Positions 53,021 to 62,568 are shown, counted from the first letter of the stretch. The stretch: DNA of 64,000 nucleotides from Syntrophaceae bacterium UBA2280 (GCA_002347685.1 DDWS01000068.1:43559-107558), one strand, 5' to 3'. A program made the numbers and translations. The notes: generated by a model not told the origin, from the sequence alone.

Positions 53021-53731
53021 TTACAAAGGCCGGCCGATGTAGGCTTCCAGCAGCCGGATCATGGACTCGGCATTTTTACGGGTGCCGGCAATGATCTGCT
53101 CCATGCCGAGCGGCTTTTCAACCAGACCGTGGCCGAAGTTGTCCACCGAGCAGGCCGACGCGTAGGCCAATCCAAGTTCCTGAGCGATCACAGCTTCGTT
53201 GGCCATCGTCATCCCCACCACGTCCGCCACGCCGGCCATCATCCGGATTTCCGCTCTGGTTTCCAGCCTGGGACCCGCCACCTGCCAGTAAACACCCCGG
53301 TCCACCACCTCGATGCCACAGGCGCGCGCGGCAATAATCAAGTTCTGCCGGACGTCTTCGGAAAGCGAAGGCGTGATATGGACCGCTTTGCCGGCGTGGA
53401 TGGTGGGCGTCGCGGTGAGTGTGATGAAATCATCGGGAATGACAATGGTTCCCGGTGTCAGTTCCTTTTTGAGCGAGCCGGTGGAGTTGATGCCGACCAC
53501 CTCCGTGGCCCCCAGGTCTTTGAGGGCCTGCAGGTTGGCCCGGTGATTGATCAGGTGCGGCAGGATGTATTCCGCCGGGTCGTAGCCGTGGCGCAGAATC
53601 AGCGCCACGGAATCGGTGACCACCGCCAGCGCATCGCCGAACTCTGTCCGGACGGCCCTGATTTGGCGGTCCCGGGAAAGATGGCTTTTTTCCATAATGG
53701 TTGAACCGGACAATACGCCAATGAGCGCCAT
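53021..53731 (-). CDS. 5'-methylthioadenosine/purine nucleoside phosphorylase family
   Basis: A 236-residue PNP/MTAP-like phosphorylase that would cleave a purine nucleoside with phosphate. Seen: IGVLSGSTI, the phosphate/base region LPHLINHRANLQALKDLGATEVVGINSTGSL, GVYWQVAGPRLETRAEIRM, and the Met-x-x-Glu of GMTMANEAVIAQELGLAYA. The core is short by about 20 residues against human MTAP. AGGAGGTG, 5 bases upstream, sets ATG 53731; the longer frame to 54049 overlaps thioredoxin and is rejected. Likely MTA salvage. Confidence 0.85.
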   Translation of the reverse strand: MALIGVLSGSTIMEKSHLSRDRQIRAVRTEFGDALAVVTDSVALILRHGYDPAEYILPHLINHRANLQALKDLGATEVVGINSTGSLKKELTPGTIVIPDDFITLTATPTIHAGKAVHITPSLSEDVRQNLIIAARACGIEVVDRGVYWQVAGPRLETRAEIRMMAGVADVVGMTMANEAVIAQELGLAYASACSVDNFGHGLVEKPLGMEQIIAGTRKNAESMIRLLEAYIGRPL

Positions 53732-53815
53732 AGGCACCTCCTTTTCCGGTGAGATATAACAAATATCGGAAACACAGTCAAAATAAACTCCGAAAGAAGG
53801 AGGGGGAAATAGCAT

Positions 53816-53846
53816 TTGACTTTTTTTACCGCGCTTGACATATAGA
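53816..53846 (+). promoter_or_regulatory. Candidate promoter for thioredoxin
   Basis: TTGACT (53816-53821) and TATAGA (53841-53846), with a 19-base spacer, just before the thioredoxin ribosome binding site. A second TTGACA at 53835 is too close to the start to serve. Confidence 0.3.
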
Positions 53847-53876
53847 AACTTGATAAAAAATAAGGAGGGTGTATCC

Positions 53877-54197
53877 ATGAACGCTTTAGCGGCGACCGAC
53901 AGCAATTTCGAGGCGGAAGTGTTGAAGAGCGACAAACCGGTGCTCATCGATTTCTGGGCGCCCTGGTGCGGACCCTGCAAGGCGATCGGACCTCTGGTCG
54001 AGGAGCTCGCGGGCGAATATGAAGGCCGGCTGAAAGTCATGAAAGTCAATGTGGACGATAGTCCGAAAACATCGACGGCCTATGGGGTACGCAGCATTCC
54101 GACTTTAATCCTGTTCAAGGACGGCCAAGTCTTAGACACGCTCGTCGGCCTGGTGGCCAAAGAAAAACTTGAAGAATTCGTAAAAAAGGGCCTGTAA
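53877..54197 (+). CDS. trxA: Thioredoxin
   Basis: A 106-residue classical thioredoxin, a cytosolic dithiol reductant. Seen: LIDFWAPWCGPCKAIGPLVEELA with the WCGPC active site near residue 30, and the cis-Pro loop SIPTLILFKDGQ. Length and motifs are canonical. ATG 53877 with TAAGGAGGG is the clear start. bamD follows after 27 bases. Confidence 0.95.
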   Translation: MNALAATDSNFEAEVLKSDKPVLIDFWAPWCGPCKAIGPLVEELAGEYEGRLKVMKVNVDDSPKTSTAYGVRSIPTLILFKDGQVLDTLVGLVAKEKLEEFVKKGL

Positions 54198-54224
54198 AAA
54201 CGCCCGGGAACCTGATGAGGAATC

Positions 54225-54941
54225 ATGACGTCCGGATACCGAATATTTAAGACGGCGGCCTGCCTGCTGCTGATACTGGTCATGCTGACCGGCTGCACTT
54301 CCACGCTGTGGACCGTGAAATCATTTTTCGTCAAGGAGCCAAGGGTGAAAATGACGCCGGAGTCTTTGTATGCCCGCGGTTCCCAGGAGTTTCAGCACGG
54401 AAGCTACAAGAAGGCGCGCGAATTCTACACGCGCCTCAAAGAAGAGTATCCCCTTCACGAGATGGCTATTTTAGCCGAGCTCGGTGTCGCGGACGCCTAT
54501 TACAGCGGGAAAGACTATGTTGAGGCGGAGGGCGCCTATCGCGATTTTCTGATGATGCATCCGACCAACGAAAATGTTCCGTACGTGATGTATCAGATCG
54601 GTATGTGTCACTACCAGCAGATCGGCTCCGTTGACCGCGATCAGACGGAAACGATCAAGGCCCTGCGTGAGTTTGAAAGGCTGGTGACCCGTTTTCCGCA
54701 AAGCCAGTTTGCGACGCTTGCGGAAAAAATGATCCGTGACTGCAAACAGAAGCTTGCCGAACACGAGTTTTATGTCGGCAATTTCTATTTTAAGCAGAAA
54801 AAATATGATGCGGCGCTTAAGCGCTTTGAAACGATCCGGCGGGAATATGCCGGAGCGGGACTCGATTACCGGGCGGAACGCTACATTGAGGAAATCCGGG
54901 CAAGACTCGCCGCAATCGAAAGCAAGGAGGCGGCCAAATAG
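54225..54941 (+). CDS. bamD: Outer membrane assembly lipoprotein BamD
   Basis: A 238-residue lipoprotein. The lipobox LTGC gives Cys24. TPR-type repeats follow: AILAELGVADAYYSGKDYVEAEGAY, YVMYQIGMCHYQQI and YVGNFYFKQKKYDAALKRFETI, the BamD/YfiO pattern. It is the essential lipoprotein of the Bam complex that inserts beta-barrels such as LptD. Divergently placed genes are unrelated. Confidence 0.9.
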   Translation: MTSGYRIFKTAACLLLILVMLTGCTSTLWTVKSFFVKEPRVKMTPESLYARGSQEFQHGSYKKAREFYTRLKEEYPLHEMAILAELGVADAYYSGKDYVEAEGAYRDFLMMHPTNENVPYVMYQIGMCHYQQIGSVDRDQTETIKALREFERLVTRFPQSQFATLAEKMIRDCKQKLAEHEFYVGNFYFKQKKYDAALKRFETIRREYAGAGLDYRAERYIEEIRARLAAIESKEAAK

Positions 54942-54972
54942 CTCTGGCGGCATTCCTGCAACTTCTTTCCGG

Positions 54973-56556
54973 TTAATCCCTTTTCATTTCCTGTATTTTT
55001 AATGAGTGGAGGATGTGCTGCCGTGCTCTCTCCGGCCGATCTGACGTGTCGATTTGCCAGTAATGTCCGGCGGGAACATCCCGGATTTCCTGATAGTGTT
55101 TCTTTTGTTCGCGCAGAATCTCCCGGCGTCCGTCGGAAGGGTTGTCTGGATTTTGCGCTCTTTTTTCCAATCTCTTTTTAACCACCTCCTCCGGGCAGAC
55201 GCATTCCAGGAGATAAAACGGGACGTTAATTTTTTGTGACAGTTTCACGGCCTCCTCGCGTTGCTCCCGAAGGCTGAAGGAGGCGTCGAGGATGACGGGA
55301 TATCCTGCTTTCATTTCGGCTTCGGCCAGTTCGAGCGCTTTGGCGTATGTTCGCGAGGTGATGTCGGCCGAATAAATGCCGCCGCCGAAAGCGTCATGGT
55401 GCTTTTCGGAAGGTGCGATCCCGAGCAGTTGCTTGCGCAGCACGTCGGAACGAATGATCTTCGCCCCCAGACGCGGTGCGATCTCGCCTGCCTGATAGCT
55501 TTTTCCCGAACCGATGAGCCCCGCGGTGACAATCAAAACCGGTTTTTCCAGTCTGGCCGCGTATCCATAGGCCAGGTCGAAATACTGTGTGGCGGATTGG
55601 AGGATGTCCGTGCGCTCGGATTCAGCAATGCCGCTTTGCCGCAGACGGAAACCGGTTACTTTTCCCCGGACAAAGGCATAGTAACAGCGGTAGAAGTTCA
55701 GCAGCCGTAATAGTTCCGAATCCATCGAATAGTGGATATAGTGTTTCAAGAACATGTCCGCGTCGGCGGTAAATCCGTTATAATCCAGGTCCATCATGAG
55801 AAAGGATATCTCGGCGGCCGTATCGACAAAGCGGAAGCGTTCGTTAAATTCGATGCAGTCAAAGATGAAAATCTCGTTCGTCACGCAGATATGGTCCAGA
55901 TGCAGATCACCGTGGCAGTCGCGAATCCGGTGATCAGTCACGCGTTTTGCAAACAGGGTCTCGTTTTGCGACATGAAAACGCGCGCGAAGTCGGAAACCA
56001 GATGATACTGGTGACGGGGAAGGGTGACGCCGATCATCATTTTTGTTTCTTCAAAGTTTTCTTCATGATTCTGCCGTAGGGTCGCCATCGAGCCCACTTC
56101 GTCGATATGCGGACCGGTTCGGGCACTTGCGTGAAATGCGGCAATTCTGAGGGCCACACGGTTGAGAATCTGTTCGTCAGCCTGATTGCCGTGCAGGAGG
56201 GCTTTTAGCATTCTGTCTGCCGGGAGCTTTTTCATCCGCACGGCATATTCGATGACGGTGCCGGCGTCTCCGGGATGAAACCTGCCCTGACGATCCTGCG
56301 ACAGGGGTGTCACATCAAGGTAGACATCTTGTGCCAGACGCCGGTTAAGGCGAAGCTCCTCTTCGCAATAGAATTTCCTCTTTTCGAGTGTGGTGAAGTC
56401 GAGGAAATCGAAGCGCACCGGTTTTTTGACTTTGTACACCTCATTGCCGGCGATAAAAACCCAGGACGCATGGGTCTGGATCAGTTCGACGCTTGCCGGC
56501 GCGTGAGGGTAGAAATCCGGCCGGCTCATGGCGTCGATCAAACGGTGAAGCGTCAT
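54973..56556 (-). CDS. Phosphotransferase-P-loop kinase fusion
   Basis: A 527-residue protein. Residues about 1-320 resemble the aminoglycoside phosphotransferase/BUD32-like kinase fold (FIAGNEVYKVKKPVRF; catalytic-loop HGDLHLDHICV; IFDCIEFNERFRFVDTAAEI). Residues about 350-527 form an AAA_33/zeta-toxin-like P-loop kinase (Walker A GLIGSGKS; RSDVLRKQLLG). This two-domain arrangement is widespread in bacteria and its substrate is unknown. GGAGGAGG upstream of ATG 56556 decides the start; the longer frame to 56637 has none. It is convergent with bamD. Confidence 0.88.
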   Translation of the reverse strand: MTLHRLIDAMSRPDFYPHAPASVELIQTHASWVFIAGNEVYKVKKPVRFDFLDFTTLEKRKFYCEEELRLNRRLAQDVYLDVTPLSQDRQGRFHPGDAGTVIEYAVRMKKLPADRMLKALLHGNQADEQILNRVALRIAAFHASARTGPHIDEVGSMATLRQNHEENFEETKMMIGVTLPRHQYHLVSDFARVFMSQNETLFAKRVTDHRIRDCHGDLHLDHICVTNEIFIFDCIEFNERFRFVDTAAEISFLMMDLDYNGFTADADMFLKHYIHYSMDSELLRLLNFYRCYYAFVRGKVTGFRLRQSGIAESERTDILQSATQYFDLAYGYAARLEKPVLIVTAGLIGSGKSYQAGEIAPRLGAKIIRSDVLRKQLLGIAPSEKHHDAFGGGIYSADITSRTYAKALELAEAEMKAGYPVILDASFSLREQREEAVKLSQKINVPFYLLECVCPEEVVKKRLEKRAQNPDNPSDGRREILREQKKHYQEIRDVPAGHYWQIDTSDRPERARQHILHSLKIQEMKRD

Positions 56557-56676
56557 AACCTCCTCCGGGGGCGCATCCCGACTGGCGTATCCGGAAGCCC
56601 TGAACGTTATTTTTAAACATTTATCCTCAATAATCAAGCACGGATCGGAATTTGTTCTTGCCTGGCGGCCGGATTC

Positions 56677-57375
56677 ATGATTATGAGTCGCGCGAACGGA
56701 TCGGGATGGGGTATGTTGAAAAAACTGATAAAAAAAATACGTCGTTTTGCGATGTCAGGGGTGGCCGGAATAGTGATTTACAGGCTGGTGTGGCTGTATT
56801 CATTTACGATTCGCCTTAAGATCGAAAATGAAGATGCCTGGCTCGATGATCTTAAGAAGGGCGGGCGGGTGCTCCTTTGTGCCTGGCACCAGCAGATTTT
56901 TATCGCCGTCAAGGTTTACCGCCGGTATCGGAAGCATCCGGTCTGTGTGATGATTTCAAAAAGTCAGGATGGCGAAGTCGCAGCAAGACTCGCTCAGGCG
57001 GCGGGAGCTCACCCCATTAGGGGTTCGTCCTCGCGCGACGGCGGGATTGCGATGAAAGAGATGATCAATTTCATCATTCATCACCGGTTCGGCGCTCATT
57101 TGCTCGACGGTCCGCGCGGACCGGCAGGCGTCGTCAAACCCGGCGCCATTGCCATCGCGCAGGGCGCCGGCGCAGCGGTTGTTCCGGCGTACGTCAAGGT
57201 GAACCGGGCCTGGCACCTGAGAAGCTGGGACAGGTTTATGATTCCGAAACCGTTTTCCTGCGCCACCGTCACATTCCATCCACCCTTCTGGACGGGATCG
57301 TTCAAAGACGAGCAGACGTTTGAACAGCAAAGAAAAAGACTCGAAGACATTTTGCGGCCGCACCTGCTGCCCTAG
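56677..57375 (+). CDS. DUF374 lysophospholipid acyltransferase family protein
   Basis: A protein of up to 232 residues resembling DUF374/LpxL-related acyltransferases. The active-site-like block is CAWHQQIF near residue 70, with RGSSSRDGG and DGPRGPAGVVKPGAIAIAQGAGA. It lacks the usual H-x4-D exactly but fits DUF374, which is linked to Kdo or lipid A modification in some bacteria. An N-terminal basic helix (KKLIKKIRR) may attach it to the membrane. ATG 56713 (MLKKL) is an alternative start. Confidence 0.82.
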   Translation: MIMSRANGSGWGMLKKLIKKIRRFAMSGVAGIVIYRLVWLYSFTIRLKIENEDAWLDDLKKGGRVLLCAWHQQIFIAVKVYRRYRKHPVCVMISKSQDGEVAARLAQAAGAHPIRGSSSRDGGIAMKEMINFIIHHRFGAHLLDGPRGPAGVVKPGAIAIAQGAGAAVVPAYVKVNRAWHLRSWDRFMIPKPFSCATVTFHPPFWTGSFKDEQTFEQQRKRLEDILRPHLLP

Positions 57376-57439
57376 CGACGAAAGATCCCGTTCATGGAAG
57401 CTGTGCGATTCGGTGTGGCCCGCGCGAAGACACTTTTTT

Positions 57440-57455
57440 TCGGCCGTCAGGCCGA
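57440..57455. terminator. Short hairpin between convergent genes
   Basis: TCGGCC-GTCA-GGCCGA, a 6-bp stem with a tetraloop, lies between the DUF374 and phasin-like genes. A T-run precedes the stem and TTATTTT follows after 6 bases, so it could serve the plus-strand gene weakly. Confidence 0.3.
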
Positions 57456-57460
57456 CAGGG

Positions 57461-57724
57461 TTATTTTGATTCTTTAAAAAATGCTTCCACTTTTTCGAAA
57501 TTTCCGTCCACGGTGCTTTTAAAATCCTCACAGCCTTTTTTATAGGCTTTCATCCAGTCGGAAATCGCTTTTTTCCCTTCTTCCGGAAACATCGGCGATT
57601 TTTCCCAGAATTGGTTAACCAGTCTTTCCGTCTGTTCGTGGAGAGCCTGCATTGCGCGGAAATTGTTATCGAAAGCCGTTTTGTTAAAAACGATCATTTG
57701 TTTTGCGATCTGTTTCGGATCCAT
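57461..57724 (-). CDS. Phasin-like protein, copy 2
   Basis: An 87-residue protein, almost all helical. It shares MDPKQIAKQMI-FNKTAFDN, a W/F-PEEGKK segment and YKKG with its neighbour upstream, so the two are tandem duplicates. Low complexity and an amphipathic helix suit a phasin-like granule or lipid-droplet surface role, as in proteins that coat PHA granules. No PHA synthase is in the window. GGAGG supports ATG 57724. Confidence 0.6.
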   Translation of the reverse strand: MDPKQIAKQMIVFNKTAFDNNFRAMQALHEQTERLVNQFWEKSPMFPEEGKKAISDWMKAYKKGCEDFKSTVDGNFEKVEAFFKESK

Positions 57725-57757
57725 GTCGTCCTCCCTCACGAGTATGTAAGCGGTGTT

Positions 57758-58051
57758 TCATTTTTTTCCGGGCTTGCCTGTTTCTGTTTTTGCCGCCTGG
57801 GCGAAATACTCGGCAACCTTCTTGTAGCTCTCATCGGCCGCCGATTTCATATCCTCCCGGCCTTTTTTGTATCCGCCGACCCAGTCGTTGATGACTTTTT
57901 TCCCTTCTTCCGGAAACCAGGCCGCTTTGTCCAGAAAGCCAAAAACGAGATTTTCCGTCTGGTCCTGCAGCGCGGACATTGCGCTGAAACTGTTGTCAAA
58001 AGCGGTTTTATTAAACTCGATCATCTGCTTTGCGATCTGTTTCGGATCCAT
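57758..58051 (-). CDS. Phasin-like protein, copy 1
   Basis: A 97-residue helical protein, the upstream paralogue of the gene at 57461, about half identical with it, plus a lysine-rich tail (KTETGKPGKK). It starts at ATG 58051 with AAAGGAGGG. A phasin-like role is inference. The gap to the second copy is 33 bases. Confidence 0.6.
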   Translation of the reverse strand: MDPKQIAKQMIEFNKTAFDNSFSAMSALQDQTENLVFGFLDKAAWFPEEGKKVINDWVGGYKKGREDMKSAADESYKKVAEYFAQAAKTETGKPGKK

Positions 58052-58252
58052 GGTGTCCCTCCTTTTTTATGACAGGTTGTTGACAGGTTTGAGTTGATGG
58101 TCTATTTTTTTACGTCCAATGGTTGGCATTGTAACGTGATTCATCTCAATGGTCAAGGCGATTCGGCCAAAAACAGCGAGTTGATTTTCCAGTCTCCCGT
58201 TTCCAGTCCGGCATACCCGGAGATTCGCCGGGCAGGCTGCTGAATTTTGCTT

Positions 58253-59341
58253 TTATCCCTGCTCTTTTTTCAGCCATTTCGCCAGCAGCGGCTTTTCTGT
58301 TTGCGTCCATTCGGCGGATAAACGGAGAGTTAGAAACGATTCAAAGAGATGATCCATGGTTTTCACGGCGTTTTCAATCAGGTAGATGCGCTCAAGCAAT
58401 CCGGCCGCGGGATCTTCCGGCTGGTCGCGCCAGTCCGCCACAGGCATTTTCATGGACTGGTAAAAAAAAGTGTCCGCTTTAAAATTAAATTCCCATTCGC
58501 TTTGGTCACGCAACATTTTCATGCCGGTTTCCTTTACTTTCTTGCCCCGGCGGATGGCTTCCTTGCCTTCCGTCAGTTCTGCGTGCAGGCCGGAGCATAC
58601 GACGCCCTGGGCGTATTCTCCCTCACCCGCCTCGAGCGCGATGCGTTTAAGCAGATGCAGCTCCACTTCCTCGCCCCGCGTCAGGCTGATTCTGCCGTTT
58701 CGCTCTTCGGACTTATACCACAGCCAGGTGACGAACTCGCGGCCGATCAGCGGCAACTCCTCGGCGGGCACGGTTCCTTCGGCCTTGCTCTTTTGCGCCA
58801 GCGGATGCTCCTGCGGCACAATACGCTTCAGACCCAGTGAAAACGATTTTTTGAAAAGATCGACGAAATCGTCCGCCACCTTTTCTGCAAGCGATGAAAA
58901 ATATACCTTGTTTTGTCCAACCGCCCAGCACACGTCGTAAAATGACGGCACCGGTTCGCTTTTGGTTAAAAGCTCCATGCGGATCTTTTCTTTGATGTTT
59001 TCGTTGGTCTGCTTGCCCAGCCTGGTTTGTCCGCTTGCTGCCAGCACCCGGCGCTGCTCCTCCATCAGCTTCAATGTGAGCAGTTTCGGGGGGATGACTT
59101 TCCGGTCGACCCGCAGGGAAAAAATCAGGTAATCCCCCAGAGCGTAATTGGCGTTTTCAAAATCGGTATCCAGAATATCCGTCAGTGAAACCCAGCCGAG
59201 GCGTTTTTCCTCGGCGGTGTTGCGTGTTTCTCTGAACGAGTTGGCCTTCATGCGGTTGTTGATGAATGTGTTGAAATCCGGCGGAAGACGTCCCTCCACC
59301 TCAAATTGCATAAAAGAAAAACTGCCCTTTAATAATCCCAT
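58253..59341 (-). CDS. Recombination-associated protein RdgC-like
   Basis: A 362-residue protein that matches RdgC in plan: MGLLKGSFSFMQFEVEGRLP at the start, WVSLTDILD, YLIFSLRVDRKVIPPKLLTLKL, the CWAVGQNKVYFSSLAEKVADDFVDLFKKSF centre and a helical C-terminus. E. coli RdgC forms a ring-shaped dimer that binds DNA and limits RecA. ATG 59341 with GGAGG upstream is preferred to 59365. Confidence is lower than usual because the tail is divergent. Confidence 0.75.
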   Translation of the reverse strand: MGLLKGSFSFMQFEVEGRLPPDFNTFINNRMKANSFRETRNTAEEKRLGWVSLTDILDTDFENANYALGDYLIFSLRVDRKVIPPKLLTLKLMEEQRRVLAASGQTRLGKQTNENIKEKIRMELLTKSEPVPSFYDVCWAVGQNKVYFSSLAEKVADDFVDLFKKSFSLGLKRIVPQEHPLAQKSKAEGTVPAEELPLIGREFVTWLWYKSEERNGRISLTRGEEVELHLLKRIALEAGEGEYAQGVVCSGLHAELTEGKEAIRRGKKVKETGMKMLRDQSEWEFNFKADTFFYQSMKMPVADWRDQPEDPAAGLLERIYLIENAVKTMDHLFESFLTLRLSAEWTQTEKPLLAKWLKKEQG

Positions 59342-59518
59342 TTTTTTCTTGCCTCCGGGCGGCACCGTATCTTATCGGGGGCAGTCCTGTCAAGGGTTTA
59401 TGACGGAGGATTGTCTTGATAAATCGTAGTGTTTTCGAAGGCCTGCGCTTATGATTTATCCATAGACATCGTCTTTTTTTTATGTTACGAAACGTCTTCT
59501 TTTGGGGAAATCAGCGCC

Positions 59519-60412
59519 ATGAAAATGAAAAAAGTCGGCATCATTGCCAATGTTGAGAAGGAAAAAATCATCCCTTATACCGGTTCATTGAAAAAATGGC
59601 TGGAGGGAAAGGGCGTCCGGGTTTTTCTGGAAGAGGAAATCGCTGCCAAAATGGGCCTTCCCGCAGGATTTCGCAGGGACGATCCGGTGATGAAGTTCGA
59701 TTTGATCGCCGTGATCGGCGGTGACGGAACGATGCTGCGCGCCGCACGCTTGGTGGCATACCACAACATTCCCATCGTCGGCATCAATATGGGCACGTTC
59801 GGTTATCTGACCGAAGTCAATCTCAATGAGAGTCGGCAGGCGTTTGAACTGATTCTCAAGGGCGACTACGTTACGGAAAAACGGATGATGCTGGACGTTT
59901 CGATTTTTCGCGGTGAGGATCTGATCGGTTCCGGCATCGTGCTCAATGACGTGGTCATCAACCGCGGCAATCTTTCAAGAATCGTCGAGCTTGAGACGGC
60001 GATCGATCAGCAGTATCTGACCACCTACAAAGCCGACGGCCTGATCATTTCCACGCCGACCGGCTCCACCGCCTACTCTCTGTCGGCGGGCGGTCCCATT
60101 GTCTTTCCCGGTAAAGAGCTGATCATCGTCAATCCGATCTGTCCGCACACGCTGACCAACCGGCCGATCGTGATCCCCGAAGATGCCAATGTGCAAATGA
60201 CGCTGAGGACAAAAGGCGCCGGTGCAACGGCGACGCTCGACGGACAGGAGTCCTACCGGATTTGCCCGGGCGATGTGATGCACGTGAAGAAGTCAAAGCA
60301 TGTAACCAAGCTGGTTTTATCTCCGCACCGCAGTTACGGAGAAATCCTGCGTTCCAAATTAGGCTGGGGCGGATTGCATTCGGGGGCGAAGAAAAGAAAA
60401 AATGCTTCATGA
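59519..60412 (+). CDS. nadK: NAD kinase
   Basis: A 297-residue NAD+ kinase that makes NADP+. Seen: KKVGIIANVEKEKI, the diagnostic GGDGTMLRAAR, GINMGTFGYLTE, VLNDVVINRG, DGLIISTPTGSTAYSLSAGGPIV and the C-terminal TLDGQ. ATG 59519 with GGGGA is preferred to the frame start at 59429. It overlaps recN by 11 bases. This gene order is frequent in Desulfobacterota. Confidence 0.95.
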   Translation: MKMKKVGIIANVEKEKIIPYTGSLKKWLEGKGVRVFLEEEIAAKMGLPAGFRRDDPVMKFDLIAVIGGDGTMLRAARLVAYHNIPIVGINMGTFGYLTEVNLNESRQAFELILKGDYVTEKRMMLDVSIFRGEDLIGSGIVLNDVVINRGNLSRIVELETAIDQQYLTTYKADGLIISTPTGSTAYSLSAGGPIVFPGKELIIVNPICPHTLTNRPIVIPEDANVQMTLRTKGAGATATLDGQESYRICPGDVMHVKKSKHVTKLVLSPHRSYGEILRSKLGWGGLHSGAKKRKNAS

Positions 60413-62135
60413 CCTGAGCATCAGGAATTTTGCCATCATCGATGAACTTTCGGTTTCCTTCGATGAAGGGCTCAATGTTATTTCCGGAGAAACCGGCGCG
60501 GGCAAGTCGATTCTGATCGGTGCGGTAAGCCTGCTTTTGGGGGACCGGTCCGCCGTGGATATGATCCGGACAAATGAGGACACGGCGACCGTGGAGGCGC
60601 GATTCGGCATCGCGCAAAACGGTGGTATCCGGCAAACCCTTGAACGGATGGGCTTTGCCGCGGATGACGACCTGATCATCCGCCGTGTGATTTCAAGAAC
60701 GGGTAAAAACAAGGCAAGCATCAACGGCCAGATGGCCACACTGTCCAATCTGGCGGCGATCAGCGAATCGCTGATCAACATTTGCGGTCAGCATGAACAT
60801 CAGATGATCATGGCCGCGGATAGCCATATCGACATCCTTGATGAATTCGGGGGGTGTCTCGATTTGCGGCTGGCGTATCAGGCCGGCTACGAACGCTACC
60901 GCCAGATCAGCGAACAGATCGCAAAGCTCGAAGACACCCGCCTCAGGCAAAACGAAAAGATCGATCTGACGACCTTTCACCTCAAAGAGATTACGGACGT
61001 TCATCCCCTTGAGGGCGAAGACACTCTGCTTGCCGATGAAAAAAAAGTGCTGCTCAATGTTCAGAAACTTGCGGCCTGGGCCGGACGCGCCTACGATCTG
61101 CTTTACGCGCAAAACCATTGCGTGACCGAACAGCTCAAGGAGGCGCTTTTCCAGATCCGCGAGATCCAGAAGATTGATCCGGGCCTGTCTTTGTCGGTTG
61201 CCGATGTGGAGGGAAGCGCCATTGTTGTGCAGGAGGCGGCCCTTACGCTGCGCGATTACAGTCAGCGTCTGGTCTTTGATCCTGAACGACTCACCGTGGT
61301 TGATGAGCGCCTCGAAGTTTTAAACCGGCTCAAACGCAAGCACGGCGGATCGCTTGTGTCTGTCCTGGCCGCGAAGCAGTCCATGGAAGAGGAGCTTTTG
61401 CAGATCTCCGGCGTGGAAGAGGCATTGTCGGCGCTCCTGCGTGAAAAAAGCGCAGCCGAAGGTCAGATGCGTCAAAGAGCGTTCGAGTTATCCGACAGAA
61501 GAAAGCAGGCGGCTCAAAGTCTGGAGGAGGCGGTGGATCGCGAAATCCACGCCCTCAACATGCCGCACGCCCGTTTTGTCGCGCGGTTTTTGAAATGCTG
61601 CAGCGAGACTTCGGGGAGCTACGGCCCGAAAGGCAAAGATGAAATCGAATTTTATCTGGCGGCCAACGCCGGCGAAGAACCCAAGCCGCTCAATCGCATT
61701 GCATCCGGCGGGGAGCTTTCGCGAATTGTGCTGGCCATGAAAAACGTTTTGTCGCGCACCGGGTCGGTGGCGACGGTAGTTTTCGACGAGGTGGACAGCG
61801 GCATCGGCGGGGCCACGGCGGAAATTGTCGGCCGCAAATTAAAGGAGGTTTCCGCCAATCATCAGGTCATCTGCATCACACATCTGCCACAGATTGCCTG
61901 TTATGGCGGCACCCATCTGCGCGTCGCCAAAAACGTCAAAAACGGCCGTACCACCACCTCGGTGGAGCTGCTCGATGAGGACAGGAAAATTGAGGAAATC
62001 AGCAGGATGCTTGGTGGTGTGGATTTAACCGAAACCGCCAGGGATCATGCCCGGGAAATGCTGAAAGCCGCCGGGGCGGCTAAGGAAACAGACGAGAACA
62101 GGAGCCTGTATGTTAAGAAAAGCACGCATCGATGA
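60402..62135 (+). CDS. recN: DNA repair protein RecN
   Basis: A 577-residue SMC-like ATPase in double-strand break repair. Walker A GETGAGKS is near residue 30, the Q-loop ICGQHEHQ follows, the coiled-coil arms span about 150-390, and the C-terminal half has the signature ASGGELSRIVLAMK, the DEVDSGIGG Walker B/D-loop and ITHLPQIAC. It overlaps nadK by 11 and the acetyltransferase by 26 bases, so all are one transcript. Confidence 0.96.
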   Translation: MLHDLSIRNFAIIDELSVSFDEGLNVISGETGAGKSILIGAVSLLLGDRSAVDMIRTNEDTATVEARFGIAQNGGIRQTLERMGFAADDDLIIRRVISRTGKNKASINGQMATLSNLAAISESLINICGQHEHQMIMAADSHIDILDEFGGCLDLRLAYQAGYERYRQISEQIAKLEDTRLRQNEKIDLTTFHLKEITDVHPLEGEDTLLADEKKVLLNVQKLAAWAGRAYDLLYAQNHCVTEQLKEALFQIREIQKIDPGLSLSVADVEGSAIVVQEAALTLRDYSQRLVFDPERLTVVDERLEVLNRLKRKHGGSLVSVLAAKQSMEEELLQISGVEEALSALLREKSAAEGQMRQRAFELSDRRKQAAQSLEEAVDREIHALNMPHARFVARFLKCCSETSGSYGPKGKDEIEFYLAANAGEEPKPLNRIASGGELSRIVLAMKNVLSRTGSVATVVFDEVDSGIGGATAEIVGRKLKEVSANHQVICITHLPQIACYGGTHLRVAKNVKNGRTTTSVELLDEDRKIEEISRMLGGVDLTETARDHAREMLKAAGAAKETDENRSLYVKKSTHR

Positions 62136-62568
62136 TGTCAAGACGATTCACCGCATGATCAATCTATCGGCGGGGAAGGGTGAAATGCTGCCCCGCTCCC
62201 TGATGGATATGTATAATTCCTTGAGGGATTTCATTGTTTATTTCGATGAAGAAACCTCGCAGATCATAGGCATTTGCGCGATGAACATCATCTGGGAGAA
62301 CCTGGCCGAAGTCCGGTCTCTGTATGTGGACGACGCCTACCGGGGGAAGGGGATCGGCCGGAAACTCGTTGAGTTCTGTATTTCCGAGGCGATTACTCTG
62401 GGGCTGTTCAGGGTTTTTTCTCTGACCTATAAAAAGGAATTCTTCGCCAATCTGGGTTTTAAAGAAGTGGACCGCTCCACCCTGCCGGAGAAAATCTGGG
62501 CCGACTGTTTCCGCTGCTCCAAGTATCCCGATTACTGTGATGAATCCGCGATGGTGATCGATCTATGA
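62110..62568 (+). CDS. Short N-acetyltransferase, ArgA-type GNAT
   Basis: A 152-residue GNAT protein. Acetyl-CoA loop: YRGKGIGRKLVEF. The N-terminal ARIDDVKTIHRMINLSAGKGEMLPRSLMDMYNSLRDF and the C-terminal WADCFRCSKYPDYCDESAMV match the short N-acetylglutamate synthases of Desulfobacterota and related phyla, which act first in arginine synthesis. The four-Cys tail is part of this pattern. It overlaps recN by 26 bases and mltA by 4. Arginine role is likely but not proven. Confidence 0.85.
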   Translation: MLRKARIDDVKTIHRMINLSAGKGEMLPRSLMDMYNSLRDFIVYFDEETSQIIGICAMNIIWENLAEVRSLYVDDAYRGKGIGRKLVEFCISEAITLGLFRVFSLTYKKEFFANLGFKEVDRSTLPEKIWADCFRCSKYPDYCDESAMVIDL

